NCBI GenBank assembly: GCA_036518955.1
Contig: DATDMG010000347.1
Location: forward strand, 1 to 10,543
DNA: 10,543 nucleotides
DNA from: DATDMG01 sp036518955
GTDB lineage: Bacteria; Actinomycetota; Actinomycetes; Actinomycetales; Kineosporiaceae
Direction of reading: 5' to 3'
The notes under the pieces were generated by a model. The model made no database searches. It was given only the letters and a program-made list of their open reading frames with translations, and was not told where the DNA came from. Position numbers and translations under genes: made by a program. Each line of letters opens with the position of its first letter. The first letter of the stretch is position 1. Positions 6,201-10,543 of the stretch are shown in pieces.

Positions 6201-7739
6201 GTAGTTCTGCTCGGGGCCGACGTGGCTCCAGGCGCCGCTGTACGCCAGGGTCGGATCGTTGTCGTCCGCGGTGTAGTCGCTGCGCGCGGCGAGGTCGACG
6301 GTGAGGTGGGTGGTGTCGGTCGCCGTCGACGCCGCGTCGGAGTGCCGGAGCACCAGGAACTGGGTGTGGTCGTCCGGATTGATCCGGGCGCGCTCGGTGA
6401 CCGCGGCGGTGCTGGGCGGGGTGGTGCCGACCGGCACGGTCCGGGTCAGCGAGCCGACGGAGCCGAAGAAGTGCCCCAGGCGATGCACCTCGTCGTACTT
6501 GGCTCCCAGGTCACGGTTCTCCTGGATGGGGGCCGCGTAGTCGTAGGAGGTGTACACCTGGCTGGGGTCGGGCAGCCAGCCCCAGGACGTGCCACCGTAG
6601 CCCATGTAGAGGTTCTGCATGGTGGCGCCGTCCGCCACGTTGTTCTTGTAGAAGACCTTCTCGAAGTCCGGGCCGGTCAACTGCCGACAGGCGGCGTACC
6701 CCGGGCCCCGCCACGGGTCGAACGAGCCGCCCTGGTACTCCGCGGTGAACATCGGCGAGTCGTTCCGGAACCGGGGCAACGACCCCAGGCCGCTCCACTT
6801 CGTGGGGGTGGAGCAGTTGAAGCCCTGCGGGTAGCTGTCCTGCCCGGGCAGGTCGACCGCGCCGGTCCCGGTCGCCCAGGTGGCGGGACCGCAGCAGTGG
6901 TTGTGCGTGAAGGGCACGGTGATCCCGTGGGAGCGGACCAGCTTCTCGGTGTGGTCCATGTACGCCGGATCGGTGTTGTTCCCGTACTCGTTCTCGATCT
7001 GGTAGAGCAGCACGCTGCCCTGGCCCTTGGTGAACTGGTGCCGGGCGATGACCGGGTCGATCACGGAGAGCCACTCGTCGCTCGCCGCCTGGAAGTCGGC
7101 GGCGCTGGTGCGGGCCCGGCCCTGCTGGGTCGCCAGCCAGCCGGGGAAGCCGCCGGAGTCGGTCTCGGCGTTGATGTACGGGCCCGGGCGGGCGATCACG
7201 TAGATCCCCACCCGCGCGGCCACGTCGAGCAGGCGTTCCACGTCACGGACCCCGGTGAAGTCGTAGACACCCTGGCGTGGGGAGTGGAACGCCCAGTCGA
7301 AGTAGATCGACGTGGCGTTGAAGCCGGCGGCCTTCATCTTCTGCAGCACGTCCAGCCACTCGTCCGGGCTGGGCAACCGCCAGTAGTGGAACTCTCCGGA
7401 CCACAGGTAGATGCGCTTGCCGTCGACGAGGAGCGAGTCATGGTCCCAGGTCACCGCGTGCGGGCCGCCGGACGCCGCGGCGACGGCGACGGGGTCGTCG
7501 TCCACCGGCGGCAGGTTGACCGTCGACCCGCTCGAGTCGGTGATCACCGTCGGGTTCTTCGACGCGGCGGCCGGCCCGGACGGGCCGGAGTCGGCCAGGG
7601 CGACGCCGGCCGGCGTGCCGAGCGCGAGGAGCAGTGCGGCTGCGGCGAACCCGACGAGCAGGCGACGCGGAGTCCGGGGGCGCCGGGGCCGGTCGAGGTC
7701 CGGTAACGGGCGGCTGGGGGATGCGGAACGACGTAACAC
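3237..7739 (-). CDS. Secreted multidomain beta-galactosidase, GH35 (fungal LacA-like) with NEW3 and LamG modules
   Basis: Exported retaining glycosidase, 1500 residues from GTG 7739, predicted to release terminal beta-galactose outside the cell. Order: basic n-region 1-27, hydrophobic core and signal cleavage near ALA-D (about 49; no lipobox), GH35 barrel about 95-410, BetaGal domain 2/3 about 420-830, two galactose-binding-like jelly rolls (BetaGal_dom4_5) about 844-995 and 1028-1145, NEW3-like domain about 1172-1270, LamG/concanavalin-like domain about 1290-1497. In the barrel, QIENEYG holds the acid/base (E251) and FTAEYQGG the nucleophile (E334). A separate beta-sandwich-like module (about 487-617, with SYDANHGIADVYLDG) interrupts domain 2. 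The GTG has a GGGAGG ribosome site 4 nt upstream; an in-frame ATG at 7889 lies on the predicted -35 and adds 50 residues unlike a signal peptide. Substrate is inferred: galactan, arabinogalactan or similar. Codons 2 and 12 are TTA. Confidence 0.92.
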   Translation of the reverse strand: MLRRSASPSRPLPDLDRPRRPRTPRRLLVGFAAAALLLALGTPAGVALADSGPSGPAAASKNPTVITDSSGSTVNLPPVDDDPVAVAAASGGPHAVTWDHDSLLVDGKRIYLWSGEFHYWRLPSPDEWLDVLQKMKAAGFNATSIYFDWAFHSPRQGVYDFTGVRDVERLLDVAARVGIYVIARPGPYINAETDSGGFPGWLATQQGRARTSAADFQAASDEWLSVIDPVIARHQFTKGQGSVLLYQIENEYGNNTDPAYMDHTEKLVRSHGITVPFTHNHCCGPATWATGTGAVDLPGQDSYPQGFNCSTPTKWSGLGSLPRFRNDSPMFTAEYQGGSFDPWRGPGYAACRQLTGPDFEKVFYKNNVADGATMQNLYMGYGGTSWGWLPDPSQVYTSYDYAAPIQENRDLGAKYDEVHRLGHFFGSVGSLTRTVPVGTTPPSTAAVTERARINPDDHTQFLVLRHSDAASTATDTTHLTVDLAARSDYTADDNDPTLAYSGAWSHVGPEQNYTAADYHQTESFSRTSNDSVTVSFTGTAVRWISSYDANHGIADVYLDGAKVATVDGYGSAKATQQVFYAADGLAAGSHTLQIVVTGNKNAASKDAYVVVDAIDVPPAGAQRYASVPQQPGTAITLAGRDSKLLVAGYRLGSQFLAYSTSEILTHAAIGGRDVAVLYGRQGEDGESVLRYDAQPRVTVANGAAVTATWDAARGDLRLNYKHDGQAQVDVEGVRGGTPVALRLYLTTDAGAATWWRRDTAAGPVLIQGPALVRSARMVANARLVLTGDTTTTTPLLVLVPPTVHAVQWNMDTSPRRLRVVGNAIAEFGGTLAGPAALPSLPALTNWRYAADTPEAQPDFDDSGWAVADKVTSNSTTAPVTLPVLFADDYGFHHGDVWYRGRFTATGQESTVVLSAITGTAGVFAAWLNGTYLGSSGSGTASFSVPAGVLAAGSSATLSVLVENMGHNEDFNATDSHKEARGLTGARFLGAHPTITWRLQGDRGGETPLDTVRGPFNNGGLHGERAGYSLESYPDTSWTAVGVPRDDTTPGVGWYRTTFTLDLPQGQDTSLGLKITDDPARPYRTQIFLNGWLIGRYVNDVGPQHVFVLPNGILRPNGQNTLAIASWGTGTGVGPRLGTVELTPYFTTLGGVRVNNVVSPPYRTATYAEASPRTTVTVTAPETVTSGQKFDVTAAMTVRPGAGVLNATLDLPAPSGWSVVPAQPTGWPAVVPGKTVTATFHVTAPATPAPYTALTAVASYQSAATPTVPAQAIGARGITYLSTDDVPSQTPVGAWAFDEGSGTTATDGSGRNHPATLTGSGASWAAGKVGTSSLALNGSGYADVAAPVADTAGNFTVAAWVRLGSVSGYQTVAAMDGSQVSAFYLQLKGDSGKFSMTRLTGDSSSETTVVAQAASITPVAGQWYHLVGVQDADHGRMRLYVNGTLQDDVPFTAGWRATGHTTFGRGLYNGNQVDFLKGQIDDVRVYNRALNATEIAALASA

Positions 7740-7742
7740 GGA

Positions 7743-7749
7743 CCCTCCC
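7743..7749 (-). promoter_or_regulatory. Ribosome binding site that decides the GH35 start
   Basis: On the minus strand GGGAGGG precedes TCC and the GTG at 7739-7737. Spacing is short (4 nt from GGGAGG) but the match to the anti-Shine-Dalgarno sequence is good, and the product then begins with a normal arginine-rich n-region before a hydrophobic signal segment. This favours GTG 7739 over the ATG at 7889. Confidence 0.7.
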
Positions 7750-7786
7750 GAGAACCTCGTGGCGTCCTCACCCGAGGTGGCGTGTT

Positions 7787-7798
7787 CGATTGTGTGCG
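7787..7798. repeat. 12-bp element repeated in inverted orientation at 7855-7866
   Basis: CGATTGTGTGCG here is the reverse complement, with one mismatch (11 of 12), of CGCACACATTCG at 7855-7866. The centres are 68 bp apart. The right copy overlaps the operator-like palindrome on the GH35 promoter, and the left copy lies in the predicted 5' UTR. This could be a second binding site for the same regulator. Confidence 0.45.
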
Positions 7799-7818
7799 TA
7801 ACCAACAGCACAGGCGTC

Positions 7819-7836
7819 CGGTCTTGTGTGAGACCG
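7819..7836. promoter_or_regulatory. Dyad CGGTCT-N6-AGACCG in the GH35 leader (operator or hairpin)
   Basis: The 6-bp arms are perfect inverted repeats around TGTGTG. If the promoter at 7860-7889 is right, it lies about 17 to 34 nt into the transcript, where it could be a repressor site or an RNA stem-loop. The half-sites recall the GGTCT/AGACC halves of GntR-family (DasR-type) sites, but those have no 6-bp spacer, so I do not assign a regulator. Confidence 0.4.
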
Positions 7837-7842
7837 ATGGAG

Positions 7843-7862
7843 TGTGTTCGGGCGCGCACACA
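7843..7862. promoter_or_regulatory. Operator-like 20-bp imperfect palindrome over the GH35 start of transcription
   Basis: TGTGTTCGGGCGCGCACACA pairs at 8 of 10 symmetric positions, with TGTGT/ACACA ends. It covers the end of the predicted -10 and the predicted start of transcription of the GH35 gene, where a repressor would block the polymerase. The size and position suit a LacI-type sugar-responsive repressor, but no regulator gene is present in the window. Confidence 0.5.
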
Positions 7863-7889
7863 TTCGTGCCTTGCCGCACAACAGGTCAA
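7860..7889 (-). promoter_or_regulatory. Candidate promoter of the GH35 gene
   Basis: On the minus strand TTGACC (7889-7884) is followed, after 18 nt, by GAATGT (7865-7860). The -35 is strong; the -10 keeps A2 and T6 but not T1. Transcription would begin near 7853, giving a leader of about 114 nt before the GTG at 7739. Operator-like dyads overlap and follow it. Confidence 0.5.
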
Positions 7890-7987
7890 CGGAAGTTACT
7901 CAACCGTGATGACCGGTCGATGTCCGACAGGTCTGTCCCTGCTGATCGCTCCGGGGGTGCCGCGGGGTGTCCCGGGGTGGCTCCGGG

Positions 7988-8809
7988 TCAGCTCCGGCGG
8001 CGGCTGACCAGGATCGCCGTCCCGGGGAGGAGCCGCCCGCGCAACGGGCTCCACCCTCCCCAGCTGCGCTCGTGGCCGGCGGGCCACTCCGGTTCCACCA
8101 GGTCCACCAGTGCGAGGCCGGCACCGACCAGATCGCGGATGCGGTCGCCGAGCGTGCGGTGGTGCTCGGCGTAGAGGACGTCGCCGCGCTCGTCCTCCTC
8201 GACGTAGGGGGTCCGGTCGAAGTAGGGGCGAACGGCGGTCAATCCGGCCTGGCCGGGGTCGTCCGGGAAGGCCCACCGGATCGGGTGGGTGATCGCGAAG
8301 GTCCACTGGCCACCCGGGCGCAGCACCCGCGCCACCTCCGCCATGATCCGCTCTGGGTCGGCGACGAACGGCACCGCGCCGTAGGCGGAGAAGGCGATGT
8401 CGAAGGAGCGATCCGCGAACGGCAGGTCCCGGGCGTCCGCCTGGACGAGCCGGACGGGGCCGGGAGCCGCGGGACGCCGTCCGCGGGCCTGCGCCTCGGC
8501 CAGCATCCGGGCCGACTGGTCCACCCCGACGGCCCGGGCGCCGCGCCCGGTCAGCCACCGGGAGCACTGGGCGGCGCCGCAACCCACCTCCAGCACGTCG
8601 GCGCCGGTGACGTCGCCGAGCAGCCGTGCCTCCGCCTCGTCCAGCCCTTCCGGGCACCACACGAACCGATCGTCCCCGAGGAAGTCGCCGTGCTCGACGA
8701 GGTAGCCGGTCGCCGCGGCGTCCCACCAGGACCGATTTGCCCGGGCGGTCCGGACGGCATCGGTGGCCCGGTAGCCCGCTCGGGCTACCGGCCGCACGGC
8801 CTCGTTCAT
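7988..8809 (-). CDS. Class I SAM-dependent methyltransferase
   Basis: Transfers a methyl group from S-adenosylmethionine; the substrate is unknown. It has 273 residues, normal for a single-domain Rossmann methyltransferase, with no signal or membrane segment. Motif I is VLEVGCGAAQC (72-82), with the ribose-binding acid at D97 in VGVDQS. QADARDLPF (123-131) is the adenine-contacting region, FDIAFSAYGAVPFV (136-149) matches strand 4 and motif IV, and VLRPGGQWTFAITHP (162-176) is the typical post-motif loop. The ATG at 8809 has GGAGG 8 nt upstream. The C-terminal half (about 190-273) is the usual place for the substrate site and names no substrate by eye. The gene is divergent from rpsA, with the GH35 gene downstream on the same strand; that gene appears to have its own promoter, so an operon is unlikely. 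Small molecule versus RNA or protein as target cannot be told. Confidence 0.88.
   Translation of the reverse strand: MNEAVRPVARAGYRATDAVRTARANRSWWDAAATGYLVEHGDFLGDDRFVWCPEGLDEAEARLLGDVTGADVLEVGCGAAQCSRWLTGRGARAVGVDQSARMLAEAQARGRRPAAPGPVRLVQADARDLPFADRSFDIAFSAYGAVPFVADPERIMAEVARVLRPGGQWTFAITHPIRWAFPDDPGQAGLTAVRPYFDRTPYVEEDERGDVLYAEHHRTLGDRIRDLVGAGLALVDLVEPEWPAGHERSWGGWSPLRGRLLPGTAILVSRRRS
8768..8791. repeat. Perfect 11-bp inverted repeat inside the start of the methyltransferase gene
   Basis: CCGGTAGCCCG (8768-8778) and CGGGCTACCGG (8781-8791) are separated by 2 nt. In the methyltransferase mRNA this covers about codons 7-14 and would form a very stable hairpin just downstream of the start codon. 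It may affect translation, serve as a protein-binding site, or be a by-product of GC-rich coding. Confidence 0.6.
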
Positions 8810-8817
8810 CCTGTCGT

Positions 8818-8822
8818 CCTCC
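8818..8822 (-). promoter_or_regulatory. Ribosome binding site of the methyltransferase gene
   Basis: GGAGG on the minus strand lies 8 nt before the ATG at 8809, an ideal distance. It supports this start rather than a later one. Confidence 0.75.
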
Positions 8823-8849
8823 GTTCAGCCTGCTCTCGACCCGCCTGCT

Positions 8850-8879
8850 TTGACCGGTGATCGAGGGGCAGGATAGGGT
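8850..8879 (+). promoter_or_regulatory. Candidate SigA/HrdB-type promoter of rpsA
   Basis: TTGACC (8850-8855), an 18-nt spacer and TAGGGT (8874-8879) fit the actinobacterial housekeeping consensus on the plus strand. Transcription would begin near 8886, leaving a leader of about 180 nt before the rpsA ATG. Confidence 0.6.
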
Positions 8880-8898
8880 GGCATCGGGCGCACGTTGA
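8870..8898 (-). promoter_or_regulatory. Candidate divergent promoter of the methyltransferase gene
   Basis: On the minus strand TATCCT (8875-8870) is a good -10. At 17 nt upstream sits TCAACG (8898-8893), a weak -35. The start would be near 8863, giving a short leader with the GGAGG site. The -10 shares two bases with the rpsA -10 on the other strand. Confidence 0.4.
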
Positions 8899-8904
8899 GT
8901 GCGC
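8888..8904 (+). other. Stem-loop at the predicted 5' end of the rpsA leader
   Basis: GCGCAC and GTGCGC form a perfect 6-bp stem with a GTTGA loop, starting about 2 nt after the predicted transcription start. It could protect the 5' end or take part in leader regulation. A short stem like this also occurs by chance. Confidence 0.35.
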
Positions 8905-9001
8905 GGACTGAGCGTGTCCTTGATGAGACCGGCGCAGGGGTGTCGTCGACGGCACTCCGAGGCCGCTGATGGGGGACTGGCGTTGGGGCCGCGTACTTGC
9001 G

Positions 9002-9070
9002 ATGCCCACGCGAGCTCTACACATCACTGTCCCATCGATCCCTGTCCGCATCGGAGCCCTTACTACATGA
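9002..9070 (+). CDS. Possible 22-codon leader ORF overlapping the rpsA start (ATGA)
   Basis: An ATG at 9002 opens a 22-residue frame (begins MPTRALHITVP, ends IGALTT) whose TGA overlaps the rpsA ATG as ATGA, the classic layout for translational coupling. It is in a different frame from rpsA. Against it: no clear Shine-Dalgarno sequence lies before the ATG, and third positions are only about 57% GC, with uncommon codons such as CTA and CGA, so it does not look like a gene selected for its product. If translated it would act as a leader peptide. It may be chance. Confidence 0.25.
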   Translation: MPTRALHITVPSIPVRIGALTT

Positions 9071-10527
9071 CCACCAGCACGGCCGAGAAGGCGAGCACCC
9101 CGCAGGTCGCGGTCAACGACATCGGCAGCGCGGAGGATTTTCTCGCCGCGGTCGACGAGACCATCAAGTACTTCAACGACGGGGACATCGTCTCCGGCAC
9201 GATCGTCAAGGTCGATCGGGACGAAGTCCTCCTCGACATCGGTTACAAGACCGAAGGCGTGATCCCCTCCCGGGAGCTGTCGATCAAGCACGACGTCGAC
9301 CCGGGTGAGGTCGTCAGCGTCGGCGACGAGGTCGAGGCCCTTGTCCTCCAGAAGGAGGACAAGGAGGGTCGCCTGATCCTCTCGAAGAAGCGCGCCCAGT
9401 ACGAACGTGCCTGGGGCACGATCGAGAAGATCAAGGAGGAGGACGGCATCGTCACCGGGACGGTGATCGAGGTCGTCAAGGGTGGTCTGATCCTGGACAT
9501 CGGGCTGCGCGGGTTCCTCCCGGCCTCGCTCGTGGAGATGCGCCGGGTCCGCGATCTGCAGCCGTACGTCGGCAAACAGATCGAGGCCAAGATCATCGAG
9601 CTGGACAAGAACCGCAACAACGTCGTGCTGTCCCGTCGGGCCTGGCTCGAGCAGACGCAGTCCGAGGTGCGCCAGACCTTCCTGCAGACGCTGCAGAAGG
9701 GCCAGGTGCGCTCCGGTGTCGTCAGCTCGATCGTCAACTTCGGCGCCTTCGTCGACCTCGGCGGCGTCGACGGCTTGGTGCACGTCTCCGAGCTCTCCTG
9801 GAAGCACATCGACCACCCGGGCGAGGTCGTCGAGGTCGGCCAGGAGGTCACGGTCGAGGTTCTGGACGTCGACATGGACCGCGAGCGGGTCTCGCTGTCG
9901 CTGAAGGCGACCCAGGAGGACCCGTGGCAGCAGTTCGCCCGCACCCACGCCATCGGCCAGGTCGTGCCCGGCAAGGTCACCAAGCTGGTGCCGTTCGGCG
10001 CGTTCGTCCGGGTGGACGAGGGCATCGAGGGTCTGGTGCACATCTCCGAACTGGCGGAACGGCACGTCGAGATCCCGGAGCAGGTCGTCCAGGTGGGCGA
10101 CAGCATCTTCGTCAAGGTGATCGACATCGACCTGGAGCGGCGGCGCATCTCGCTGTCGCTCAAGCAGGCCAACGAGGGCGCCTCCGCCAGCGGGGGGGAG
10201 TTCGACCCCTCCCTCTACGGCATGGCGGCCGAGTACGACGAGGCCGGCAACTACAAGTACCCCGAGGGCTTCGACCCCGAGACGCAGGAGTGGCTGTCCG
10301 GGTACGAGAAGCAGCGGGAGGCCTGGGAGCAGCAGTACGCGGAGGCCCACGCCCGCTGGGAGGCGCACCGCAAGCAGATCGAGGACGCCGCCAAGGCCGA
10401 GGCCGAGGCCCGCAACGAGGGTGAGGGCCCGACGTCCTACAGCTCCGACGCTCCGGTGGCCGAGGGCACCCTCGCGTCGGACGAGGCGCTCGCCGCTCTC
10501 CGGGAGAAGTTGACCGGCGGGTACTGA
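9067..10527 (+). CDS. rpsA: 30S ribosomal protein S1
   Basis: RNA-binding ribosomal protein that helps mRNA load onto the 30S subunit; 486 residues. Four S1 (OB-fold) domains are visible at about 36-108, 125-191, 211-280 and 297-366. Domains 3 and 4 have the clearest motifs (NFGAFVDLGGVDGLVHVSEL at 224-243, and PFGAFVRVDEGIEGLVHISE at 309-328). Four domains, rather than the six of E. coli, is the actinobacterial form. The charged tail from about 367 to 486 ends in LASDEALAALREKLTGGY, which resembles the end of other actinobacterial S1 proteins. The ATG at 9067 fits family N-termini (PQVAVNDIGSAEDFLAAVD follows) and has a modest GGAG at 9053-9056, 10 nt away. The frame stays open upstream to 8899, but that stretch has no S1 similarity and is taken as leader. 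Confidence 0.97.
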   Translation: MTTSTAEKASTPQVAVNDIGSAEDFLAAVDETIKYFNDGDIVSGTIVKVDRDEVLLDIGYKTEGVIPSRELSIKHDVDPGEVVSVGDEVEALVLQKEDKEGRLILSKKRAQYERAWGTIEKIKEEDGIVTGTVIEVVKGGLILDIGLRGFLPASLVEMRRVRDLQPYVGKQIEAKIIELDKNRNNVVLSRRAWLEQTQSEVRQTFLQTLQKGQVRSGVVSSIVNFGAFVDLGGVDGLVHVSELSWKHIDHPGEVVEVGQEVTVEVLDVDMDRERVSLSLKATQEDPWQQFARTHAIGQVVPGKVTKLVPFGAFVRVDEGIEGLVHISELAERHVEIPEQVVQVGDSIFVKVIDIDLERRRISLSLKQANEGASASGGEFDPSLYGMAAEYDEAGNYKYPEGFDPETQEWLSGYEKQREAWEQQYAEAHARWEAHRKQIEDAAKAEAEARNEGEGPTSYSSDAPVAEGTLASDEALAALREKLTGGY

Positions 10528-10535
10528 CGCCTTGT

Positions 10536-10541
10536 GGGAGG
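10536..10541 (+). promoter_or_regulatory. Ribosome binding site of the next gene, just outside the window
   Basis: GGGAGG lies 9 nt after the rpsA stop, and the window ends two bases later. It implies a start codon within about 10 nt beyond the edge, so the next gene is probably co-transcribed with rpsA. Dephospho-CoA kinase (coaE) follows rpsA in many actinobacteria, but no coding sequence is visible here. Confidence 0.6.
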
Positions 10542-10543
10542 TC

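Noticed and set aside
7600..7640. Lipoprotein signal (lipobox) or Tat motif in the GH35 leader
   Set aside because: No cysteine follows the hydrophobic segment (cleavage near ALA-D), and the arginines precede LLVGF without a full twin-arginine consensus; ordinary Sec export is the simpler reading.
5328..7706. Open frame of 792 codons on the plus strand opposite the GH35 gene
   Set aside because: It is the antisense shadow of a GC-saturated gene: composition is Gly/Arg/Val-rich with no domain, while the minus strand encodes a complete GH35 with catalytic motifs.
7740..7889. Earlier ATG start (7889) adding 50 residues to the GH35 protein
   Set aside because: The extension has lower GC, Cys/His/Thr-rich content unlike a signal peptide, covers the promoter and operator-like dyads, and lacks a ribosome site; GTG 7739 has one.
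7911..7937. Small palindromes GACCGGTC (7911-7918) and GACAG-GT-CTGTC (7926-7937) as operators
   Set aside because: Short dyads are frequent at this GC content and these lie upstream of the -35 without a repeated partner; possible but unsupported.
7951..7990. CGGGGTG-type short repeats just after the methyltransferase stop as a terminator
   Set aside because: About three loose copies of a G-rich 10-mer occur, but only 4- to 5-bp stems can be drawn and no T-run follows; not enough to call.
8899..9066. In-frame N-terminal extension of S1 back to 8899
   Set aside because: The extra 56 residues have no S1 similarity; known actinobacterial S1 proteins begin close to the PQVAVNDIG segment, and a -35/-10 pair predicts a start of transcription near 8886.
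8806..10368. Open frame of 520 codons on the minus strand opposite rpsA
   Set aside because: Leu/Asp/Val-rich antisense artefact; rpsA on the plus strand has four clear S1 domains.

Overview
The window is very GC-rich, with GC-saturated third codon positions, and carries the actinobacterial polA ... rpsA neighbourhood. The DNA polymerase I is 904 residues long, which as I recall is the mycobacterial length. Ribosomal protein S1 has the four-S1-domain actinobacterial form. Promoters look like actinobacterial SigA/HrdB types (TTGACC ... TANNNT, and a leaderless TANNNT-N6-GTG). A soil or plant-associated actinomycete is likely (Pseudonocardia- or Frankia-like, or similar), but the genus cannot be fixed from the sequence.

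Layout. (1) 1-336: the 3' end of an unrecognised plus-strand gene whose product ends in a low-complexity tail built from 24-, 15- and 6-bp in-frame tandem repeats. (2) 460-3174 (+): polA, apparently leaderless. (3) 3193-3230: a perfect 17-bp hairpin with a CGAG loop, shared by two convergent genes. (4) 3237-7739 (-): a very large secreted GH35 beta-galactosidase of the fungal LacA type, carrying extra carbohydrate-binding-type modules. Its start is best placed at a GTG (7739), and it has its own promoter and palindromic operator candidates in 7740-7987. (5) 7988-8809 (-): a class I SAM-dependent methyltransferase. (6) 8810-9066: a compact divergent promoter region and the rpsA leader. (7) 9067-10527 (+): rpsA, followed by a strong Shine-Dalgarno sequence that must belong to the next gene (coaE is the usual neighbour).

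How it fits together. polA and rpsA are housekeeping genes for DNA repair/replication and translation. The GH35 gene is accessory: an exported enzyme for galactose-containing polysaccharide or glycoside, read against both housekeeping genes and controlled separately. Its only two TTA codons fall at codons 2 and 12, and I saw no other in-frame TTA in the window, so bldA-like tRNA control is possible. The methyltransferase and rpsA appear to share overlapping -10 elements on opposite strands.

I do not see an obviously new multi-gene system. The most informative unexplained features are the regulatory region and TTA codons of the GH35 gene, the module inserted inside that enzyme, the rpsA leader with a small ORF overlapping the start codon (ATGA), and the hairpin-forming tandem repeats at the left edge.
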